From CAZUDI01 sp964618975 (GTDB taxonomy: Bacteria; Desulfobacterota; Desulfomonilia; UBA1062): 31,492 nucleotides of DNA. The notes below the pieces were generated by a model that saw nothing but the letters and a program-made list of their open reading frames with translations, was not told the origin of the DNA and did not search any database. The translations under genes were made by a program, and so were the position numbers. Position 1 is the stretch's first letter; every line of letters starts with the position of its first letter. This document shows positions 26,510-31,492 of this stretch, in pieces. The stretch is from contig CAZUDI010000047.1 in NCBI GenBank assembly GCA_964618975.1, positions 1 through 31,492 on the forward strand, read 5' to 3'.

Positions 26510-26553
26510 TCTTAATCCGGAGGTCGTAGGTTCGAGCCCTACATGACCCACCA
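26510..26553 (+). other. tRNA-Lys(CTT) 3' fragment, probable attachment site
   Basis: The sequence reads anticodon loop CTCTTAA (anticodon CTT), 3' anticodon strand TCCGG, short variable region AGGTC, T arm (GTAGG TTCGAGC CCTAC), acceptor strand ATGACCC, discriminator A and encoded CCA (26551-26553). Its match to a tRNA-Lys begins at the anticodon loop. The 5' side lacks a D arm and a pairing anticodon strand. A GGGTCCT at 26467-26473 pairs with six of seven acceptor bases, but the spacing and the missing D arm argue against a complete gene. The integrase stop is 38 bp away. Confidence 0.78.
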
Positions 26554-26590
26554 GCAAAGTCGGGGAGTTACAAACTTCCCAACTTTTTCT

Positions 26591-27685
26591 TTATCCACTG
26601 GTATGTGAAAAAGTATGTGACTTTTTGTCGCATGTCTCACACACCGCCGCAAAAATATCCATCGCTTCACGCTCAGCTTCGCCGATCGAATGCAGATAAA
26701 TTTCGGTTGTAGTTCTGTTCTCGTGCCCCAGAATGCGCTGAATCGACCCAATGCTCACATTGGCAGCGTCAAGCGTTGAGGCACCCAGATGCCGGATGGC
26801 ATGAAACCGAAAATATTTCACCCCGGCTCTCTCGCAAAGATAGGACATAATCCGTTTCCGGTCTCTGAATGGCCCTTCGACAAATGCCCCTTCGTTCCGG
26901 CTCCAGTAGCGATGCCAGAAGACCCAGGGCTTCGACTTATCGCGATTGACGTAACGATATTTCAGGATATCATACACCCTGGCCGTCATGGGCACCCGCC
27001 TGGGTGTACGGTGACCGCCCTTCTTCTTGCGGGTATAAAGAACCACATAGCTCTCGGAGAAATTCTCCCCCAGATGCACATCACTCCAGGTAAGCTGATT
27101 GACTTCGCCGACTCTTGCCATGATCTCCTTAAGCACCCACAAGTAATCCTTTGTGTCCGGATCAGCCGCACTGATCACCTTCAAGAGATCAACCAAGGGA
27201 GGCACATACCTTTCGGTCTTATCAACTGGCAGAAAATCAATCCTGGCAGTTGGATTACAGGTGATCCAGTCTCTCTTGATGCCGAAGTTGAAGGTGGCTC
27301 TGAGATACCGCAAATCCTTGTTGGCCGTATAGGCTGATACCGCTGATCGTCTCAAAATTTAGGCCTGGACCATATCCCTATCAATCTCCGAACACATCAG
27401 CTCGCCCCATTGCTTAACCCATTTTTTTGACAAGGAAGCATAGTCGCCATAATGCTTTTCAGTGTTGTATGCCTTGACGTGATCAAGCCTCCGATTTGCC
27501 AGATCCAAGAAGCCCATGTCTGTTGGGGTTATCTCCACTGGTGGCGGATTCAGTAGGTTATCCTTTCGTTCGGCTTCCGCCTTTGCCGCGTCCCTTTTTG
27601 TCTTGAACCCGGTTTGCGTGTACCGGCTTCCCTTCAGGGTGAAGTCGTACCGCCACCCCTTGCCCTTTACCGAATATATGCTCAT
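26591..27685 (-). pseudogene. Phage-type tyrosine integrase interrupted by an in-frame TAA
   Basis: The frame opens at ATG 27683-27685 with AAGGAG seven bases upstream and would encode 364 residues. It contains TAA at 27359-27361 (codon 109), after which the same frame continues normally (ILRRSAVSAYTANKDLRYLR). The N-terminal arm-binding domain is MSIYSVKGKGWRYDFTLKGS, and a core-binding region precedes and spans the stop. All catalytic residues are visible: R in ARVGEVNQL, K in RKKKGGH, H-x-x-R in HAIRH, H in LGHENR and Y in TEIYLH. No ribosome binding site precedes the TTG at 27355, so restart is unlikely. It is either a nonsense-mutated integrase or needs read-through. The gene ends 38 bp from the tRNA-Lys fragment. 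Confidence 0.85.
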
Positions 27686-27863
27686 AGAGTTGCTCCTTAT
27701 TAGGAAAAAATAGCGAACCCCCGAGCTTCCTGCCGCCAAGTTCCTGCCAATGCTTATATACCCAGCTAGGGCTCATTTTCAGGTACAAGGCAACATCCTC
27801 GACAGTCATTATTTCTGAATCTGTCGAAAAGTCAACTCGGATGGGTTCTTTAACCGATTGCAT
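27558..27863 (-). CDS. Excisionase-like helix-turn-helix protein overlapping the integrase
   Basis: The 101-residue protein has an HTH_17-type domain at about 18-67 (IMTVEDVALYLKMSPSWVYK, GGSLFFPNKEQLYEHIFGKG), the usual fold of excisionase-family DNA-binding proteins. Beyond the domain a basic tail of 34 residues (VAVRLHPEGKPVHANRVQDK onward) is read in a different frame from the integrase start; the overlap is 128 bases (27558-27685). Both frames look real: the integrase start has its own AAGGAG site. The start lies three bases after the in-frame TAA that would end the recombinase upstream, so the genes form one operon. It likely controls integration or excision. Confidence 0.82.
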   Translation of the reverse strand: MQSVKEPIRVDFSTDSEIMTVEDVALYLKMSPSWVYKHWQELGGRKLGGSLFFPNKEQLYEHIFGKGQGVAVRLHPEGKPVHANRVQDKKGRGKGGSRTKG

Positions 27864-27866
27864 GGC

Positions 27867-28853
27867 TTACCCCAGATATGTCTAGGTGATCTGGATGCGG
27901 GCGTGGCCAAGATCGCTGGAGACCGTCATCCTGATTTCGTAAGCTAGGTCCTTGATTTTTTGCTGATCGAGGCCGGTTGCCTGCTGGACATATTTTGCCC
28001 AGTCATCCCCCTGATAGGTGGCCGGACAGACAATGGCGACGCTGGTTCTCGCAGCCCAGAGATTGGTGTACCGCTCATGCGCATAGGCATGGCGGTTGCC
28101 GTGATAGTGATAGACCCGGCCCGTCTCCTGCCTAAATTTGTCTAGCAGTCTATTGGCCAGCTGCCGATGCTGGATAAGTGTTTTGTCGCAAGGAATAAGA
28201 GACCGCATGCCTTCGTTTTTGATGAAATTTTGGATATGCCTAAGTACATCACGTTGCCGCTCAGAGGTTATATCTATAGACCGCTCACGGTTATTTTTTG
28301 GCTGGTCATATTTACCAATTCTCAAGGTGTCAGAATTGGGATCTTTGTCAGTAATCTTGATCGCCAGGGACTCGCGTAACCGTAGACCGAACTCCTCTTG
28401 AAGAATAACTGACATCTTGATCAAGGCGGCATCTTTATCACCTTTGTCAATCCGGTCTTGCAGCCAAATTATATAGGCTCGGGCATTGTCAAAAGTGTTG
28501 CTTTTATCTGACCGGTCTATTGATCTAGTTATGCCGTGCTGACGACCGGATTGGCGGAGATCCGCCCGGCCGATGTATTCCAGTACGGCGTTAAGTGATG
28601 ATATGCGGGCCTGTGCGGTTGAGGGTGAGATGTCCTGATTGGCGTACTCATCTTTGACATGATCAATGTAATCCCTGATAACATCCTCATTGATATAGGC
28701 CACATCCCTGATGCCAACGACATCTCGCATGTCGTTGAGCATGGCCCTAATCTTGTCGCTGGACGCAGAACCAATGTTGTTTTGATTTGTGATACAGCGG
28801 GCCAAATACTTGGCCTTGCTGGTGGTGCCAATCCGTGTAGCTTTACCTTTCAT
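27867..28853 (-). pseudogene. Integrase_1-like tyrosine recombinase with TAG two codons before its catalytic tyrosine
   Basis: The frame from ATG 28851-28853 gives 323 residues and then TAG (27882-27884). An N-terminal core-binding region (about 20-105) precedes a catalytic domain with R158 in EEFGLRLRES, H251 and R254 in HYHGNRHAYAHERY, and LGH at 315-317. The product ends LGHARIQIT. Read through, the frame continues T-Y-L-G and stops at TAA (27867-27869). The tyrosine is then nine residues after the LGH histidine, exactly the spacing in the neighbouring integrase (LGHENRTTTEIY). Without read-through the nucleophile is absent and the enzyme cannot cut DNA. The HTH gene starts three bases after that TAA. 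Either a late nonsense mutation or TAG decoding explains this. Confidence 0.8.
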
Positions 28854-28886
28854 TTGCGCATCTCTTTAAATTTCTTGATGGAAATG

Positions 28887-28916
28887 AAGGAGAGATTGCC
28901 TGCCCAATCTCTCCTT
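28887..28916. repeat. Perfect 12-bp hairpin between two recombinase genes
   Basis: AAGGAGAGATTG (28887-28898) and CAATCTCTCCTT (28905-28916) form a 12-bp stem with loop CCTGCC. It lies in the 82-bp gap between the stand-alone core-binding gene and the Integrase_1-like gene. There is no T-run. An operator, mRNA-processing or attenuation site, or a recombinase site are possible. Confidence 0.75.
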
Positions 28917-28935
28917 GCAGGGATGCGCAGCATTA

Positions 28936-29289
28936 TTAGTCTGCGGTTATCCCCTTTTCAATTTTTCGTACGCGGCGCTGATGCGCTCTGGTCGGGTTGA
29001 TTTGCAGTGGCAAGTGAGCCCCAGCCGCAAAATCTTTGAGAGCTATCGATTGCTGTCTGATATAGTTGCTGGACTGGCCCTCACCTATCAGATGTCGGAC
29101 ATATGTCTGATAATGTTTTTGTCCAATTTGATCGATTCGCCACAATCTGTATTTAGTAGAGCAGAACGACAAGAACCTCTCAACGTGGGCATTCCGTTGC
29201 CGCTCCCAACTTTCAGTGTTACTATGGCGCTTACGAAAATACTTTGTTTTGTTACATCGAAAATCCTCAATTAATTTATGCACTGACAT
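28936..29289 (-). CDS. Stand-alone core-binding (SAM-like) domain protein of a recombinase cluster
   Basis: The 117-residue protein resembles the N-terminal SAM-like DNA-binding domain of tyrosine recombinases: four predicted helices (WERQRNAHVERFLSFCSTKY, IDQIGQKHYQTYVRHLIGEG, SNYIRQQSIALKDFAAGA) and a basic tail. No catalytic domain follows in its frame. The next gene, an Integrase_1-like recombinase, has its own N-terminal region. ATG 29289 is only two bases after AGGAGG (29292-29297), too close. GTG 29283, with about eight bases spacing, is the more likely start and would remove two residues. Function as an accessory DNA-binding factor is an inference. A truncated recombinase is the alternative. 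Confidence 0.65.
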   Translation of the reverse strand: MSVHKLIEDFRCNKTKYFRKRHSNTESWERQRNAHVERFLSFCSTKYRLWRIDQIGQKHYQTYVRHLIGEGQSSNYIRQQSIALKDFAAGAHLPLQINPTRAHQRRVRKIEKGITAD

Positions 29290-29360
29290 GTCCTCCTTCT
29301 CAATTTTTCTTAAATGAAAACCTCATTTTGCCCAGTGCAAGGGCAGCGCAAAGGCGGCGC

Positions 29361-29400
29361 TATATAGTGTCAGATTGAGGTTATACTCAACGATCAATCT
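29361..29400 (-). promoter_or_regulatory. Candidate promoter and operator of the recombinase cluster
   Basis: On the minus strand TTGAGT (29385-29390) and TATATA (29361-29366) are 18 bp apart, upstream of the cluster. The -35 box overlaps nested inverted repeats: TTGAG (29375-29379) with CTCAA (29386-29390), and AGATTG (29372-29377) with CAATCT (29395-29400). This is the layout expected for a repressor-controlled promoter. Confidence 0.4.
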
Positions 29401-29553
29401 GGATAGAGGGGATCAGGCTCACCAGCTAATTTTGTGATCAAAATGGTTGGCAAGCAGGAGGCGGGACCACGTCCCTTGCAGGATTTTCCGGGTATGTCTT
29501 AGATTTGTCTTATTTTTAGGAGATGCAAACCAGCTGCGGGAGCCAGTCTACAA

Positions 29554-29583
29554 TATGCCTCTCTATTTTTATAGAGAGGCATA
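29554..29583. repeat. Perfect 13-bp hairpin, possible bidirectional terminator
   Basis: TATGCCTCTCTAT (29554-29566) pairs with ATAGAGAGGCATA (29571-29583) around TTTT. The position, after the AlbA_2 gene and before the recombinase promoter, fits a terminator separating the two leftward units. It lacks a strong T-run. Confidence 0.6.
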
Positions 29584-29843
29584 CAAATATCTATTGATTC
29601 GTTCTCAATTTATTTTGATTTGTTAGAATCTACAGATGTAGATCATTTTCTTTGTTTCCAGGCAGGATCATTCGACACCAGTATAGTGGAACCTAGTGGT
29701 TATGTTTTATTTTAATCGTAGTTTGAGATCCGAGTGAAAAATGGAACTTTGTTCTTGGACTTGGCCAAGAATACCCCGTGGGGCGAATATACTGTAATAA
29801 TAGATCTATTTTTTCAGGTTGTCCAGCACTTTTTTAACAAAAC

Positions 29844-31183
29844 CTACTCGTCAACAATTTCCCAATGACCACCCTTGTCCGGACCTACCCGCCTAATCCT
29901 GTCATCAGTCTGCAATTTTTTCAGATTGCGTTCAATCGAACGGGTGGTTACTCCGATTTGCGCCGAAAGTTGCTCAATGGTTATCGCGGAATTTTCAACA
30001 ATCAACGCGACAATTTTCTCCGACGTTTTCTCCGACGCTTTCCCGAAATTTCATCTACATCTGAATTTTTCGTTTCCAAGGATTCCATGTACCCCGTTGC
30101 AAACGGAAAACAGACTTCCAGAAAGTTTTCACTGAAATTAAAAATATCTTTGGGATATTCTCTCAATATCCGGTTCATGCCGGAGCCAAGCTGTTCCTCC
30201 AGATCAAGATCACGGTAAATCCGCATAAGCTCACGGTTACGTACCATCGAACGTCCGCCAAAGAATTCTTCCCGACTAAGGCCGGGAACCAAACCGCCAT
30301 AAGAGGTGATGGACAGACGGTCAGCATAGATCTCCACCAGCGGCGTGACTTCGCGGGTATAGTCATTGTGCACAATGGCATTGATAAAGGCTTCCCGCAA
30401 AGCGGTCCTGTCGATCATCTGCTTTTCCAACCGGCGGGCCGCTCCGGTGATCTTGGTAAAGGTTTTGTTTTCAACTTCAAGCTTATCGAGAACCTTATCG
30501 GTGGCCTTGATCAGAGAGCAGTAACCATATTCCTCATTCTCAATCAGATCCACCTTGTCGGTGCCGGAATATGTGGCCACCTTGATAGTGACACTGTTCT
30601 GATCCGCCAACAGATAGGCCACATAATTGAGTTCGCCGTCCGGCGTATAGAGAACAAGATTTTCCAGAAAGGCATCGTTTACGCTAAACCCTTTCTCATC
30701 ATAATAGATCTTGAGCTGGTTAAAACTCAGCTTGGCCCGTGGAGACGGAATGTTCCGCAACGAGTTGCGGGTGCGGGATGCATAAAGCCGGTCGATCATC
30801 TCGGTGGTCAGCTGCTGATTGCCGGTGCCCACCCGCATATAGGCCCCTGCCGGAGAAAGCCCGAATTTCTTGAGATAGTAAGGTTTCTCGGTTCCACGGG
30901 TTACAATAATATGAATAACCGCCTTGCCCTGAATCTCCTGCGTCACAACATCAAAGAAGCCAAGTGTGGTTGGCAGAATGTTATTGCGAATGCGGTCAAT
31001 GATGCCCAGTTGTAGCCGGTCAGGATTATCAACCCCGACAACAGTACCGTTATCAGCCACCCCGATATAGATATCCCCGCCCTTGTCAGAATTGAGGAAG
31101 GCCACCACCTCTTTTTCTAGCGAGTCCGTAAGCTCACGCTTGAATTCAGTGGTTTCGTCTTCGTGGGGATGGAAAGTGGTCAT
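29844..31183 (-). CDS. AlbA_2/Schlafen-type ATP-binding protein with a -1 frameshift before its winged helix
   Basis: The zero frame gives 393 residues from ATG 31183 (GAGG eight bases upstream) and stops at 30002. Residues about 8-125 form an AlbA_2 domain (ETTEFKRELTDSLEKEVVAF, NSDKGGDIYIGVADNG). A HATPase_c_4-type region follows with EAFINAIVHND (264-274), SYGGLVPG (294-301) and EEQLGSGMNRI (329-339). The usual C-terminal winged helix is missing in this frame. It is present in the -1 frame (GKASEKTSEKIVALIVENSA and ITIEQLSAQIGVTTRSIERN, then a GGHWEIV ending). The switch would occur at GGGAAAG (30038-30044) and yield 446 residues ending at 29844. The family is often called RecG-like or transcriptional regulator. 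Programmed frameshift, indel or sequencing error all remain possible. Confidence 0.82.
30038..30044 (-). promoter_or_regulatory. Slippery heptamer G GGA AAG, candidate -1 frameshift site
   Basis: In the zero frame the codons read TCG GGA AAG, which places G GGA AAG in X XXY YYZ register. The same heptamer drives -1 frameshifting in the phage lambda G/GT tail genes. A slip there joins the zero frame directly to the winged-helix frame. Two 12-base repeats (CGTCGGAGAAAA) follow immediately; no clear stimulatory stem-loop was identified. Confidence 0.5.
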
Positions 31184-31492
31184 TTCTGTTTCCTCATAGC
31201 GTTGTTCGCTCTTTGCGATCTTGGATCGCTTGCAAATATACTGAAATGAGTAGAAAAACTCAAACACTCTCTGGCGAGATTACAGTACATGAATGGGCGC
31301 CAATGATTTCTAAAAGATAATTATAGATCCAAATTGACGACCGCCAATATAACATTTAAAATTCGAACATTATCATGCCCATAGGGATATGTCGGTTACA
31401 GCCTTAAATTTGTACTATCATCGCAACCTTTAAATATAGGGCACTTCGAATAATGAAGTTTTCAACTCAACAGGTTTTTTGAGACCATTGTG
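31184..31492. other. AT-rich right edge, no gene seen
   Basis: The 309 bases upstream of the AlbA_2-type gene contain its ribosome binding site at the left edge. A longer in-frame extension of 28 codons is possible but has no good start site. No other gene, terminator or repeat was recognised. Confidence 0.4.

Larger units (their letters stand above)
29290..29843. other. AT-rich region upstream of the recombinase cluster, no gene seen
   Basis: No credible protein frame was found. The region holds the candidate promoter and operator at 29361-29400 and the large hairpin at 29554-29583. It separates the recombinase cluster from the AlbA_2 gene's downstream end and may contain regulatory or recombination sites. 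Confidence 0.5.
26510..31492. mobile_element. Integrated element with recombinase cluster (continues past the right edge)
   Basis: The segment starts at the tRNA-Lys fragment and carries a leftward recombinase cluster, an excisionase-like gene and an AlbA_2-type protein. It is clearly richer in AT than the core. Only one end is present. No phage structural genes are seen, so whether it is a prophage, integrative element or island is open. Confidence 0.7.

Noticed and set aside
26461..26553. Complete tRNA-Lys gene
   Set aside because: GGGTCCT at 26467 could pair with six of seven acceptor bases, but the length would be 87 nt, there is no D arm, and the 5' anticodon strand does not pair.
30368..31015. 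Rightward frame of 215 residues
   Set aside because: Antisense to the AlbA_2 gene, which has clear domains.

Overview
The window is a GC-rich bacterial chromosome segment (about 533-26,400) carrying conserved housekeeping genes. AT-richer accessory DNA with integration signatures lies at both ends. Gene content points to a Desulfobacterota (former Deltaproteobacteria) anaerobe, probably related to sulfate reducers or syntrophs. The indicators are a Re-citrate-synthase-type enzyme beside NADP-dependent isocitrate dehydrogenase, a two-subunit glycyl-tRNA synthetase, a TIGR03960/TIGR03936-type radical SAM protein, a DUF2284 protein, and a sodium:solute symporter with its small accessory subunit. 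This assignment is inferred from gene content, not from a search.

Left end (1-532): the end of an integrated element. It has a truncated excisionase-like helix-turn-helix gene leaving the window, two 27-bp direct repeats exactly 60 bp apart over its upstream region, a strong leftward terminator, and a 60-nt 3' fragment of a tRNA-Leu(CAA) gene that looks like the displaced attachment site. A mostly empty AT-rich gap follows, then a lipoprotein with an Ig-like domain and a parallel beta-helix built on 75-bp repeats.

Core: most genes read leftward in tight operons. (i) hisS-aspS-LysM lipoprotein-Re-citrate synthase-icd (9763 to 2823), with a good sigma70-type promoter at 9874-9901. (ii) trmO-Na/Pi cotransporter-radical SAM (12906 to 9902). 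(iii) RodZ-like HTH-mgtE-recO-glyQ-glyS-dgt (23145 to 16592). Between them lie a rightward radical SAM paralogue, a rightward symporter pair, and a leftward Hsp20 gene with a sigma32-like promoter. A rightward radical SAM gene at 23440-25758 is preceded by a 49-codon ORF with a strong ribosome binding site, overlapping it by ATGA.

Right end (26510-31492, continuing outside): a second integrated element. It starts at a 44-nt 3' fragment of tRNA-Lys(CTT) and carries a leftward recombinase cluster: a stand-alone core-binding domain, an Integrase_1-like recombinase, an excisionase-like HTH protein and a phage-type tyrosine integrase. An AlbA_2/Schlafen-type ATP-binding protein follows. Three of these genes have one interruption each, beyond which the protein continues normally: an in-frame TAA in the integrase, an in-frame TAG two codons before the catalytic tyrosine of the second recombinase, and a -1 frameshift at the slippery heptamer G GGA AAG in the AlbA_2 gene. 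No comparable lesion was noticed in the 26 kb of core genes. This is either an element in decay or one that uses recoding, and it is the most interesting part of the window.
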